Positions 13,589 to 25,412 of a stretch of 64,000 bases of DNA are shown here, piece by piece (position 1 is the first letter of the stretch; each line of letters begins with the position of its first letter). Under the pieces are notes generated by a model. That model ran no database searches. It saw only the letters and a program-made list of their open reading frames with translations, and was not told where the DNA came from. The stretch is from Epiperipatus broadwayi (Eukaryota > Onychophora > Udeonychophora > Euonychophora > Peripatidae). The DNA is taken from the NCBI GenBank assembly GCA_028023455.1, contig JAQFVV010000073.1, forward strand, positions 188,001 through 252,000, in the 5' to 3' direction. The translations under genes and the position numbers were made by a program.

Positions 13589-13681
13589 CTAATCTATATT
13601 TGAAAACATATGGATGAAAGCAATAAATAAAAATAATTCAGGATGCATAGGATTTGAGTTGATGATGTTTGGTTACGTTAT

Positions 13682-13840
13682 GTTTTTTGAATTTAATGGC
13701 AGCCAAGGTAGGGTTAAGGAATTAACCAAAAGTACTTGATTGAAAGGCTGTATATAATAGTTAATTACTATTACATTTATTATTTTTTATTGTTATTACA
13801 ATAGTTTTGAATTAATAGATACTTTATTTGTATTACATTT
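13682..13840 (+). repeat. Dispersed repeat, copy 2 (about 155 bp)
   Basis: Starts TTTTTTGAATTTAATGGCAG and continues with GGAATTAACCAAAAGTA, TATATAATAGTTAATTA, TTTATTATTTTTTATTGTTA and ATTTGTATTA. The same order of phrases occurs at 28306-28463 with about 80 percent identity by eye, and partly in the hairpin at 12440. The 3' end runs into TA-rich DNA in each copy. It is a non-coding interspersed repeat of unknown class. Confidence 0.7.
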
Positions 13841-13894
13841 ATATATACATAAACATTAAAAACAAAAAGTTAAATTAGTCAATAAAATAATCAA

Positions 13895-14015
13895 AATTAC
13901 CCCAAATTCACAATTCAAACAGACTCAATTAAAAAAGAAACTCTAAAACACAATCAATGGCGGTTGTGTTTTAGAGTTTGTTTTTGGGCTAGTGTAGTTG
14001 AGTTGTGAATTTGGG
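13895..14015. repeat. Short fold-back sequence
   Basis: CTCTAAAACACAATCAATGG is followed directly by CGGTTGTGTTTTAGAGTTTG. The flanks CCCAAATTCACAA and TTGTGAATTTGGGA also pair, so about 13898-14010 can fold into one imperfect hairpin. It is followed by (TA)n at 14020-14032. Confidence 0.75.
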
Positions 14016-14040
14016 ATAATTATATATATATATTATAATT

Positions 14041-16120
14041 ATAACAATCAAAATGAAAGTGAAGATCAAATCTAACTGCAAACTACGATATCTGCTCTAC
14101 GAGGCACCATCTAGGCATTTAAACCTAGAAAAATTTGTAGAGTAGGCAGATACGCACTGTTAAGATTCCACTTTAGTTAAATATTCAGATCGTTAGCCCA
14201 AGTCACTAGCTCAGTGGAGATGCAGAGATAAAAATCTATATCTTAATTTATATCTTAAATATAAATAAATAAAAGCCACTGCCAGAAATTAACACATAAA
14301 AATATTTATTTACGCACATATAAAATAACATTTAAATTTTGAGGAATAAATTGGAATAAGTTTAACATTTTAGATTTTTCTATTAATCTTTAGTTTTACA
14401 TTTAACTAAGTTTCAATGAGTTTAATATTTTATTTAGCTAGTCGAGTATGAATAGACTACATAGATCTGCATTTGAAAAGAAAATATTCTTCCCTGATTT
14501 AACCTTAGGCAACAAATTTCGCAATCAAACCGGCGCTAATCCATCTGATACATTTATGTATTCAATGTAGCATGAAAATATGACAACACAAAATACTATA
14601 CTGTCAGGAATGTACATCTGATCAGTAAGTAGAATTAGAGAAGACATTGTCTCTCCACCAACAGGAATGTTACATCTGTTGGCAAGTAGAACAATAAACA
14701 TAAAACTCCATAGGAATGGACTGTGGTCCTTTGCCATCTTACAAACCCATCCATAGGCAAACAGAAGGTGTGTGGCATATATATATATAATCCTGCCCAT
14801 AGCGGATCTCATACTACATCTACAATTACACAAATATATCCAATCCATTGAACCAATTCAACTATGAAATGAATAACCTAAGATTACCCTCCCTTAATAT
14901 AACTTTACAAAACTATATAGCCATTCACGCCCGACTTAAATTTAACATTTAAATATGTTCGCACAGATTATTTTTATAAATTTGTTTTTAAAATGTTGAG
15001 TATAGATCGGCTGCACAGATTCCACAGTCAAAAACATCCAAATTAAACACAATCGATCAAAATACAAAATCATCGATAACGTCAATTGCAAAAGGGAATA
15101 CACAAGGCCCCATGGCATTCATCGTAAGATGCCCGCATTAACATCGTTGACCTATATATTCTAATCAAATGTGAAAACTTCAACATAATCAACCGCTAAT
15201 GAATCTATGCAACATCTATACCCAACCTAATGTAATGCATTTAATAATTTCTACAATAAATATTACTACAAATAATAATAATAAAATGGAAATGATTTTA
15301 GCAAAACTTAACTATATAAATTTAAACAATCAATTATTAATTTGAAAATCAAATAAGAGTTCATTTTAAAATATAAATTAGCTGAATCTTTAAAAAAAAA
15401 TGACGAAAGTTCTTAATTACTTTTTTTTGTTGTTGTTGTTAATTTGTAAAGTTCATAGCTCACGGTAGAAGAGTCCAGGTTTCTGCTTTTAATTCCTGTG
15501 ATACCTCCATTGGAAGATAATGTTCTGGAGATGGCAATAGCTGGTTCAAGGTATCACAGTCTTTTCATTTTTTTTTTTAAATAGAGAGTGTGGTATGTGC
15601 GTTCTACCCCATCTCTCAAATACAAAACGCTGGAACTTTTTTTAGAAAAAACTGTATTTCCCTTTTTATATTATCCACACGGATTCAATCAACAAAACGT
15701 CACTAATCCATCACTTTCATTAGGGTCCGAGCCAAGGCTTAGTGCTTCCATTGGTCAAGCTAATTTCTCTTTATTTTCTTATCTATCTTTCATCAGATCA
15801 TTTTAATTATACAAGAGCCCAAGGCTAGCTTGCTTTTCAAACAATTTATAAACAATCATTTCCATTTACAGATTACAAGAATTAATTAATACCTGTTTTT
15901 ATTTTTAAATCTTGTACTTTTTTTTTTTATAAAAAAGTACGTTCAAATACTTATTTATTTGTTTTTTTTTTTTAAAAATATTTTTAAAGTTTGGCATCTG
16001 TGCGAATGTATATACGTTTAACAAACATTTTAATTTTAGCGTTTAGTTTTTTACTTTTATTTGCGAACTTTTAAGTTTTTATTTTAAATTAATGTAACAA
16101 CATATTTATATATCGTTACA
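14041..16120 (+). repeat. 2.1-kb dispersed repeat, copy A
   Basis: This block is homologous in order to 19843-21998 and, inverted, to 62237-64000. Shared landmarks with copy B are GTAGGCAGATWCG, ACTGTTAAGAT, GTTAGCCC, GTTCTTAATTAC, TCATTAGGGTC and ATTAATGTAAC. Landmarks shared with the inverted copy are TAACCTTAGG, CGCCCGACTTAAATT, GATTACCCTCCC and the flush terminal TCGTTACA followed by (AT)n. The complement of the right end starts TGTAACGA, as many LTRs do, so this could be a solo LTR or an LTR with leader. A 107-codon minus-strand frame (14525-14848) is not conserved in the other copies, so I do not call it a gene. Confidence 0.7.
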
Positions 16121-18480
16121 ATATATATATATAGTAACCTGTCAATCCAAATGGAAATGTAAAAAATCAGACGACAGTGCTTCAACCCTAAGCGATTGAT
16201 CAAACTTTTTTGCTGATCGATAGCCAACACATTGGGCAAGACAAATTGCAAACTCATATTTTAAATTTGTTTGGAATAGACTCAGTAAATAAGATATTAA
16301 CTATGCTAAAACATAAATTGAAGCGAGAGAAACTGAAAATGCACTTCCAGCTAAGTTTGGTGTACTGAAAACGCATTTTCATATGGTTGAGTTTTATAAA
16401 ACTCTAACCCACGCGAACACACACTAGATTTCCAAACACAATTATATAATTTCTTAGGGATTTAAATAATTACTATTAAACTTTTAAAATATGTAATTTT
16501 TATAATATTTCAACAATCACTGGTTTATTACTAAAAGATTTCATACTTATATAATTCTGTTTTATTTATTCATTGACTATATAAGTTTGAAGTTTCTATT
16601 GATAAATATCTATTAAAATTTATCGTAATAATTATCTCAGGACTCTTTTTTAATAAATATTTACTACTATCAAGATGAATATGCATATCAGGGAAATCAT
16701 TTTACTCTTAACTTATTGGAATCATATGGCAAATATAATAAAATATTTAAATAATTTTAAGTAGAGTGATATCTTGATCTGAACTTAAATGAGTGATCAA
16801 AGAATAATAATTACCATATAATTCAACAAAAATAACAAAATTGTTAATTCACATAGATAACAAAACAATATAATAATAATAAAATACAAATCATCACTAT
16901 ATGACAACAAATATTAAAGATAAAAGTTTATAATATAAATTATCTCCATACGAATTATCTCCGTAAGACAACAAGTATTAACGATAGATATTATCAGCTC
17001 TTTTGACGGTGCCTTGATTATATCTATATTTGATGTATAAACTCATGCTATGGGTGGCAATACAATACAGCTATTGTAGGAGATGGATTGCAATATTTCA
17101 TTTCACTTTTACTTTGAACATCTAATCAAATTAATTATCTCAAAACTATCAATTTAATATTTTCACATTTGTAACTTTCTTTAGCCACTTGAGTTTGAAT
17201 TCAAATTTTATTATTGTAAGGTTTATTTTACAAACACCTATGTGATAGAGTATTTTAATATTTCTCCACTGAGTTAGTGGAACTGGTATATAAATTATCA
17301 AAACAGCAAATCTCAACTTATAATTGTAAAATAATTCTAGCATATATTTTAACACCTTGGTAAACTAAATATAATAACTTTTATCCTGAAAAATGTACTA
17401 CTTATTTTAGATAGTTTTTCCTCAAACGTGGATCAAGAAAAGAACTTTAAAAAAAATCACAAATGATGAAATATAACTTAATATTTATATTTTAAATAAA
17501 TTTAAAATAATAGTTAAAAAATACAATCTCTCTCCATCAACAAAGATTTAATACATTTTCATTCTCACCTATCTTTCACACTATATCCTTATATATTGAA
17601 TATAAAGTATACTACCTGACTTTTCAATAGAATTTTATGTTTAAATTTGATATACTTACTACTCTAATAATTTATTAACCTATTAATTAAAACATAAATA
17701 ACCTATACATCGTTCATATACAGTTTACATGGCAATCAAATCGAGCATTTCCAAATTTATCAATAATAGAAATCACAAATGATAGCACAATCAATGATTT
17801 GTAGTACTATTATTCAAGTTTACTGAAGATTAAAATCATCGCAATCAAATAAATCTATTTTGGAATATATTTATCTCAAATATTAAATGTATATTTTGAT
17901 TTCCTGTAATCTCCTTAATTCGTTTGATAGTCTAACATAAAATCTTTAAGTAGCTCTTTGCCCAAAACAAATACTCCAATCATTATACCACTTTCATGAT
18001 CAGGATGTTTTAAAAAAATTGTTTCAATTGTTTCTATTCGATAACAATATATTATTTATTCCTTTATATATAAAAGACTTCCATAATCCTTCACTAAAAG
18101 CTTCCTTTACTGGATAAGATTCTAGGAAAATAACTCAAAAATTTACTGGAACACATATTAAAAGCATATTCTTTTGAAATTGGACAAACACAATCTAGTT
18201 GTTTATTCCTTGAAACAAATTTAGTCCGATAGTCTAGAATTTCAATATTGCAAATTTCAAATGTTCTTAACTGAAAATTTAAAAATAATGCATTGTTTCC
18301 TTTTATATTTTAATTTAAAGTATATCAATTGTTACTATTAAAATGGAGTGGAGACTTGACACTTTCAGATAATGTTTTTTACCCCATCATCCTTGAGTAG
18401 ATAGATAAAAATTTGGCGATTTTGGATAAAATCATGAATGATCTTACACTACACTGAAAATTTTATAGACTGACCTCTCA
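16121..18480. other. AT-rich intergenic DNA, nothing recognised
   Basis: Starts with a short (AT)n tract. No gene, RNA or repeat border was recognised. Confidence 0.5.
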
Positions 18481-18960
18481 TTTTAAATTGCTAGTTGTCA
18501 TATCTGACCTTGCCATTAGAAGTGGACTATTCCAAATTCCTTATCTGATTGGCTAGCACCTAATTACTATCCAAAGAGATTAAATCATTCACTGAGTGGG
18601 GGCGCACACCAAATCTACATGTTTCCAGTAAGGTAAGAGATGTGCCATTAAATAGTCAGCCTTTTGAAGGCAAGGCAGAGAGCAATTACTTCTGTTAACC
18701 TGAATGACAGAACGTGTTCTCCATTAAACCCTCTGCCATCAGCAAAGGTATTTCTTTAGTCATTATCGTGACATCCATGCAGTGAGGCAAGTTCACCTAC
18801 AGACTGGAAACAGCCATGTCCAAATAGGAACAGACTCGAGGCAAGCTAAATACATAGCTGGAAGAGTCTTACCAGAACTCACAAGGCAGGCTAATCATTA
18901 GCTAGAAGCAAGTTTCATACTCGGCTTGACTATCTCAGCATACAAGTGCATCAACTGTAT
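18480..18960. other. GC-richer island, unclassified (possible solo LTR or exon remnant)
   Basis: This ~480-bp stretch is clearly richer in G and C than its surroundings (for example GAGTGGGGGCGCACACC and GGCAAGGCAGAG). It contains AAGGTAAGAG, a good splice-donor match, at about 18631-18640. Further on, GGACTAATAAATTGTATAT looks like a polyadenylation region. There is no long open frame and no recognised family. It might be an LTR, a transcribed non-coding exon, or an old retroposon. Confidence 0.35.
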
Positions 18961-19842
18961 TTATTTGTTTGTTCAACTAACATGTGTATATTTTTGGACT
19001 AATAAATTGTATATATTAATTGCTTAATAGTTATTCTTTTTGAGTCTATTGGTTTGGAAATGAACCTGTAAGCCTAACCAAACACAACACTAGTATTTAT
19101 AAATTTTCTCCTAGACATCAATTTTTTTTTACAATGCATATCTCCTTATAATTGATTTCTGAGGCATCTCCATAGTACTATAAATAATCGAATTAGATCC
19201 TTTGGTTTTTCTCTCAATTGGCAGGAATGTGTATTCATTTTGAAATACAAAATAATAATAAAAAATGTTTAACATCAATTTATTATAAACAAACAAATAA
19301 AATGCATTTATCTATTTATTAACAAACTTCATTAGAGCAATAAATATTTGACAATAAACATTGTTAGATCAGTAAATATCAATAATTTTATTGTGTTTTA
19401 TATTCTATTATTTTAGAAATATTTATTTAATCTAAACATTTAATTATCTAAGATTTCGGTGATTGTTTTGTTAGTCTTTCTAACACATTTTTCTAATTTT
19501 ATGAATAGTATTTTCATATGAATCCACACATTTATACGTAAATGTAACAAAGTTTTATATATTCTTAATTACTAGCACTTCTGCTTATATAATTGACAAT
19601 TTATTTTTTTTTGAATAATATTTAAAAAATAATATTTCAATTCTAAAAAAAAAATAAAAACGATTATTCCCTTGCACATTGCCTTTATAGAAGTTTAATC
19701 TTGATTTTACACCTCTGATTTGAACCTCCTATCTAATGTGAAATATATAATCAATAATTTTTTTTAACAATTCATACTTTGTAGAACATGATAGCAGTGT
19801 TACACGAACGCACGTGCACACACACACACATATATATATATA
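18961..19842. other. AT-rich intergenic DNA ending in (CA)n(TA)n
   Basis: No feature apart from the CACACACACACATATATATATA tract at 19817-19843, which abuts copy B of the 2.1-kb repeat. No gene was found. Confidence 0.5.
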
Positions 19843-21998
19843 TTATGGTTGGAGTGTTTTGGGAGTCTTCCCATATCTGCCGTACAAGGGCACCACCAGG
19901 CCATTCAAACCTGGAAAATTTATATAGTAGGCAGATTCGTACTGTTAAGATCCAATTTTATGTTTTATTATGACCGTTAGCCCTTGCTACTAGCTCAAGG
20001 AGATACAGAGATTTATAATAAGTACTTATTCAACACCTCATTCAAGAAAGATTTGAAATCAAAAATAAATTTTTAATATTAAAAAAAATAAAATAAGTCA
20101 CTGCCAGTAATAACACACAAAAACATTTATTAATGCACATATATAAATATTTAAAATTGAGGAATAATTTAGATATTATTAATTTTAAATTTAAATTATT
20201 ATTTTAGAAAGTCCGCACAGATGAACCATTTATAGAAATTTGTTTTATAATATTGAGTATAGATTGCTACATAGATTGCTCATTTAAAATCTTTTCAAAA
20301 CAATCATTCAATATCATACTAAAAATTCACAGCCAACCTAATGCCTGCTTCCAGCTATGCAGATCCAAACAATGCAATATGAAGATACTAACATAAAACC
20401 ACACTATCAGGAATGTGCATCTGCAGTGTGATATTATTTGAAGGATATGATCCTCGTCCAGTACAGGAATGTGCATCTGTCTGGGGAAGGAATCATGTAT
20501 ATAATATTTGAGAGAAATGCTATGTATGGGAGAGAGCAGTCTATCTGCTGACTTATAGTCCAAATCCATATCCATAAAGCTAAAGAAGTCAATGCCACAG
20601 GAAATACATCTGCATACATTGCAATGCAATGACTAAGCCTTTGGGTCATGCATTCAGTTGGACTTTGCCCTGTATGTTAACACACTTCACATTGCATTAA
20701 AATAAACACCCATATATCTCTCTACTAGCATTGACTCAACCATGAGACAAATAGCCTGAAATAAAGCCCTTTAAAATAAACATAAACAATTAAAATATAA
20801 AGTGATTGATGTAATTGCAGAGGGAAATTTACAATAAACCCAATGGCACTCATCATAAAATGCCACATTGACACCAATAACTTAAAAGATATATGAATAA
20901 ATATGTTTGGACACTCAGCATGAGGTGTCATATTTACCGATATGTATATATTTTAATCATATGAAAATCAAAAAAAAAATAACTAAATGTTATTGAATCT
21001 ATGCAGCTATCTACACCCAACTTAAATTTAATACATTTAAATAATTTAGTCAATAAATATTAATAAAAAAATGGAAATGATTTAATTAGCAAACTCAAAT
21101 ATATAAAATTAAACATTAATAACTGATTTTGGAAATCTTAATAAGTCAGATAAAAGTTCATTTTAAAAGTTATATTTATGTGGTTATTAAAAGCTTGTTA
21201 AATATTGGTGAAAGTTCTTAATTACTTTTTAAAATTTTATAGTTTATACTTTAAAGTAGAGGAGCTCCCGGTTCCTTGTGCCAATTCCTGCGAAGTCTTT
21301 ATTAGTCATACTTTCATGGAAGACCGGTCTGTTGTTCATACCATAGTTATCAATTCGGAGGCTGTCTTAGCTGATTCAATCCTGGAGCTATTTTATTGTA
21401 GGACCCATATGATTCGGGTCTACAATAGTGCCATTCATAATTCAACAGTCACTTCATTTGAAATAAGTAAGAGGGTGAAAAGTGCATCTTTTCACCCTTC
21501 TCCTCAAAAATCAAGCTGGAACTGTTCTTAATTTGAATTGTTTTCTCTTTATACTAATCCTCCAGATTCACTGAATATAATTTCCTTTTCCGATGGTTTT
21601 CATTAGGGTCTGAGTGTTGGTTGACCTTCCACAAGCTGGTAATGCAAAATTTTTATATCTCTTATCTGACTTTTAATTATAAATCTGCCCCAAGGGCTCA
21701 TTTACTTTGGATTAATTAAAACCAATAATCATTTCCATTTTGAGTTTTAACACAATAGACAGTAATTTAATTATTGTACATTTTTTTATCTTTAAAAAGT
21801 TTTTGCTTAAAATTTAGTTTTAATATACCTTTTTTAAAAATAAAGTTTTCTTTTAATAATTTTCCATCTGTGCAATTCACATATAAATATGTTTTTGCAA
21901 ACTTTTAGTTTTCAATTTTTAATTCTAACTTTTATTTAGTAACATTTATTTGTGAACATTTATACTTCAACTTCTTTTTTTAAAAAAAGTAATGTAAC
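19843..21998 (+). repeat. 2.1-kb dispersed repeat, copy B
   Basis: Homologous to copy A at 14041-16120 over its length. Near its left end CCATATCTGCC, CCATTCAAACCTGG and GTAGGCAGATTCG match copy A in order. It contains two strong small hairpins: GTAGGACCCATATGATTC/GGGTCTAC at 21396-21427, and AGGGTGAAAAG/CTTTTCACCCT at 21470-21501. Overlapping minus-strand frames of 71 and 100 codons at 20327-20649 are not conserved in the other copies. It ends at AATGTAACAG, a few dozen bases before the Penelope-like arm. Confidence 0.7.
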
Positions 21999-22024
21999 AG
22001 GATGTGTGCCCATTTCAATATAAA

Positions 22025-22175
22025 AGACATATTTTTCAGGTTCATCTGTGTTAAAAAATTTAAATATTTATGTACTGACATTTCAACTTGATCACACAAG
22101 TCATCTACCAGGTGATAGAAGATAGAAAGATTGTTGCAGGGACACTACAATCACTGATTTGAAAAAATGTTAAAG
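22025..22175. repeat. Left inverted arm of Penelope-like element
   Basis: Pairs with 22798-22925: shared phrases, read on the right arm, are TTCAAATCAGTGATTGTAG, GTAGATGACTTGTGTGATCA and AAGTTGAAATGTCAGTA. The last two form a hammerhead-like unit: degenerate core TAGATGA, an ACTTG/CAAGT helix II with loop TGTGAT, then TGAAATGTC in the place of GAAAC-GTC. The core departs from CTGATGA at two positions, so catalysis is doubtful. The orientation opposite to the right arm makes the element a large palindrome. Confidence 0.7.
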
Positions 22176-22229
22176 TTGCACCAATAGCAAAAATGTTAAA
22201 TTAAGAATGTTTTTTTTTACATAAATCTT

Positions 22230-22802
22230 TCAAATAGGAGGAAGTTTGTATGTGTCATGTTGCTTATTGATACAATCTGGCCTTTTAAATATTTCAATGG
22301 CTTCACTGATTTTACACTGGTAGAGATTATCACATATGGATATGATCCGGTACTAGAAAAATCAATTTTGTGATCTGAATCAATAGTATGGATAGTGAGA
22401 GTGCTGATGATGAAGAGTGTTGTTTAACTGCATTAGCATGTTCATCTCTCCTAATACTGATGCAATTATTATTCATACCTATGTAAAAAGCTTTATAATT
22501 TTTACATAAGATTTGATAAACACCATAAGATTCAAGAGGGATTGAAATCTTAGGCTAGGTTATTATATTGCCATTGTTTGATGAGTAGAAAATGCTGCAT
22601 TTATATTATAGCATTTTAATATACATCCAATTCTGTCTGTAGTTTCTTTTATATATGGAACACAAATCCTTATAGCAGATTTTTCATCTTTTTGTTTGCT
22701 ATTTTGTTCATTTTGGGCTTGAAATAAGATTTTTTTAATAAATTTATAATTATAACTCTTTGCTAATAAAACACTATTAATATGATTTATTTCTTTTTTC
22801 AA
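22230..22802 (-). pseudogene. Penelope-like retroelement C-terminus (RT thumb and GIY-YIG endonuclease), frameshifted
   Basis: The minus strand encodes the C-terminal part of a Penelope-like polyprotein, which joins a telomerase-like reverse transcriptase to a GIY-YIG endonuclease. The first frame (22802-22563) has KKEINHINSVLLAKSY, KFIKKI, then VPYIKETTDRIGCILKCYNI, matching the family pattern of PYVKGLSEKI and RILKKYNI. It stops just after the segment that precedes the endonuclease. A second frame from about 22542 downwards has GVYQILCKNYKAFYIG, the GIY-x10-YIG signature, then RRDEHANAVKQH (arginine and H motif of the domain) and HKIDFS. After another frameshift near 22350 come EAIEIFK, NKQHDTYKLPPI and a TGA at 22230-22232. 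At least two frameshifts make it a pseudogene. RT catalytic motifs are upstream and absent. Confidence 0.88.
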
Positions 22803-22925
22803 ATCAGTGATTGTAGGGTCCCTACAACCATCTTTCTACCCTTTATCACCCTGTAGATGACTTGTGTGATCAAGTTGAAATGTCAGTATATTAATAGTTA
22901 CATTTTTTAACATAGATGAACCCAG
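22798..22925. repeat. Right inverted arm of Penelope-like element
   Basis: Complement of the arm at 22025-22175. It overlaps the first codons of the surviving frame, so the palindrome was made after, or as part of, 5' truncation of the element. It is followed immediately by a 115-bp (TA)n tract. Confidence 0.7.
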
Positions 22926-22931
22926 AAAATG

Positions 22932-23055
<124 letters not shown>

Positions 23056-23439
23056 TGTCTACAAATAGATGGTCCAAATATATTGACATTTGAGAATATT
23101 TAAGAGCTAAAAAAAAAGTAAATTTAAAGATTTTTTAAATTAATACAGTTTTAATTTTTTTTTAGTTTGTGTAATTTTTTTTTTAATGTACAATGAGACT
23201 TGTTTTTTTGGTGCGAATTATTTATCCGTAGTTTAATAAAAGTTGAAATTGGAAAGAATAAAAGAAAGGCATGCAGATTACTAATCCAGATAAAGAAAAA
23301 GAATTCCAAAAGTACAGAGATTATGATCAAGAAAACCTTCAGTATATTGATTAAAGATGGTGGAAATAATTTACTAAAAAAAGAAATTTGTTACAGAAAA
23401 TTAAAAATAAATGTATAAGATTATAAACCTAAGTGTCAT

Positions 23440-23815
23440 GATAACAACATGTGCAGAAGTTTCAAAACTGGATCAAGGTATAAAAAGAAGAGAACAACTT
23501 CAATCTGGGTCTTTTCTTTCTGGTTACGTGTTCTTAGAATGGAGGTTTCCATGAGAGTGACCTGTTGCAGTGAAATGCATCTGCACAGGAACACTATTCT
23601 TGCTGAAAAAAGCCATCACACAAGAATGGAAATAAAGCCTTGTGAATACAGTCTTTTGCAATGAAGCGACCATCACAACCAAGCTTTTTGCTCTAGCTAT
23701 GGAATTGGCCAGATTCTGGCAGGAGAGATCAATTAAATGTCAAGGAACATGGGATCCTAAAGGAAGACATGTATGTTATGAGAACTGATACAAGCTTACT
23801 GGTAAGTTAAGATTA
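23440..23815 (+). other. GC-richer island with a splice-donor-like end
   Basis: Richer in G and C than its surroundings. A 71-codon frame (23449-23664) is followed, after one stop, by an open segment with landmarks FALAMELARFWQE and TWDPKGRHVCYEN. It ends near ACTGGTAAGTTAAG at about 23801-23814, which matches a splice donor. I do not recognise the protein. It could be a decayed transposon gene or an exon; confidence in function is low. Confidence 0.25.
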
Positions 23816-24571
23816 TTTACTCCCAATTTTAGACTTTAATTATTGGCAATTAATGTTAACCATGATGGATCATACCGATAGTGATTACTTTTCAATGTTT
23901 AAAAGAACTAGCTAGAAAAATTTAAATGGAACAAGAACTTTTCATCTGCTTAATAATATTTGGATTAGTGTATGTTTTTCTTTTTCAATTTTTTCTTTAT
24001 TAATTCTTGCATAAATATTTAAATAGATTTTAATAAAATATTTAGTATTAATTTAGCATTCTCTTTGTACATTCTTAATTTGAATATTTGATGTTGTAAA
24101 TGTTAGTTAATTAATATTTAATTAAAGAAATTACTTTTGCCATTCTATTTAATAGTTATTGACTAAGCTCTGGAAATAATATTCTCTAAAAAATAAATAA
24201 AGTTACGGGAAATCATAACCCTGAGCTTTTAGTTACTTGCGTCAAAATTATGGGATATGGGGAAGTTAGGAGTCTATTGACTATAGCGCCCTCTTATAAA
24301 TTAAAACTAACTTCATCAGCAATTCCAGTCACAATAATTAGTAGGCCAGTTAATCAGAAAATGTAGCTATGTTTTTAGAAATACGAACAAGATATTTTCT
24401 TATCCATATCTTGATTAACTTTCACTTTATAGTGTGTAAAAGAAGGCCTACCAGAATCTACTAAAATGTGAAAACGTTTCAATATATTTAAATCAATATT
24501 TATCCAATATAGTATCTGTAACTATTCAGAAGAAAATAAACATTCACAATGCTCTGTTTATTTATGCTCTG
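23816..24571. other. AT-rich intergenic DNA, nothing recognised
   Basis: No supported features. TATAGCGCCCTCT at 24286-24298 recalls a phrase also seen near 7860 and 45150, probably from shared repeat ends. Confidence 0.45.
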
Positions 24572-24794
24572 TGAATTTTACATGCACTTACCCATAAGTA
24601 AAAGTTGTAAAAAAACAAATAGATCACTTGATCTTAGAGCTTATTTATATATAAGCCAATCCTTACTTACGATGCTTAACTTGGGTCTTGATTACATTAT
24701 GTGCCCATTAACTCAATTGACAAACTAACTGTATAAATTTAATTCACTTGTTATTTTAAAACTCTTACTTATGGGTGAGTGCATGTAATATTCA
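24572..24794. mobile_element. Small MITE-like element with 33-bp inverted ends
   Basis: TGAATTTTACATGCACTTAC at the left is mirrored by the complement of GTGAGTGCATGTAATATTCA at the right; the pairing extends inward through CCATAAGTAAAAGTT and ACTCTTACTTATGG. The 223-bp length and the absence of a coding frame fit a MITE. The superfamily is unknown. Confidence 0.7.
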
Positions 24795-25201
24795 TTCAAT
24801 ATAAATAAATAATATATATATATATATATATTAAAAAATAATTCAATAAAAATATATATATATATTGCAATTAATAATCTTTTAAGTGATTATCTAATGA
24901 AAATGATTCTTTTCTATATGCATTTATGGAAAAAACCTTTAGACATCAAGTGTACTAGAGTTTAGTCTGATTTTCTGTTTAAATACTGTGATTGTGTGCT
25001 GATTCATTTTGAAGCTGGAATTTGTTTGTTTTCAAATATATCTATTTAACTCTTTTTCTATTCATATTTTTTGACAACCCGACATTTTTTAAACAGATAA
25101 ATTTTTATTCTGCATTACATTCTCATAATTTTCAAATTAATTCTATGATATATAAGTTTAAAAGTAACAATCCATTCTTAAAATTAGTATTTTAACTTTG
25201 C

Positions 25202-25297
25202 AAATATATATATATATATATATATATATTTAAGGTAATACATTAAAATGTATATATATATATATATATATTTAAGGTAATACATTAAAATGTATAA
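25202..25297. repeat. Direct duplication of (TA)n plus flanking 24 bp
   Basis: An (AT)n tract followed by TTTAAGGTAATACATTAAAA occurs twice in a row, with starts about 50 bp apart. Confidence 0.9.
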
Positions 25298-25320
25298 CCA
25301 GAAAATAGCTTTTGTTATTT

Positions 25321-25412
25321 TGAGATTGATGGTCGAGAGGTCAGCGCGACTGCCTTGCACTTGCAGGCAGTTGCCCGGGTTGCGGGTTCATGTCCCGGCC
25401 GATGCTATGACA
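25321..25412 (+). repeat. tRNA-derived short repeat, copy 1
   Basis: Contains an RNA polymerase III box A, TGGTCGAGAGG (25330-25340), and a box B-like GGTTCATGTCC (25385-25395), 44 bp apart, within an overall tRNA-like GC-rich unit ending CCCGGCCGATGCTATGACA. Two other copies lie on the minus strand at 30661-30757 and 58488-58574. The alignment between copies ends after ATGCTATGACA, so the unit is about 95 bp without a shared tail. It does not close into a clean tRNA cloverleaf that I can draw, so I call it a SINE or tRNA-related repeat rather than a tRNA gene. Confidence 0.75.

Noticed and set aside
14525-14848. 107-codon minus-strand frame as a gene
   Set aside because: The homologous positions in the copies at 20.3 and 63.3 kb are interrupted, so the frame is not conserved.
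18631-18640. A true splice donor in the 18.5-18.9 kb island
   Set aside because: Good match to the donor consensus but no open frame, no acceptor pairing and no recognised exon, so kept only as a remark.
25321-25412. A functional tRNA gene
   Set aside because: Box A and box B are present, but I cannot draw a proper cloverleaf with paired acceptor stem, and three diverged copies indicate a repeat.
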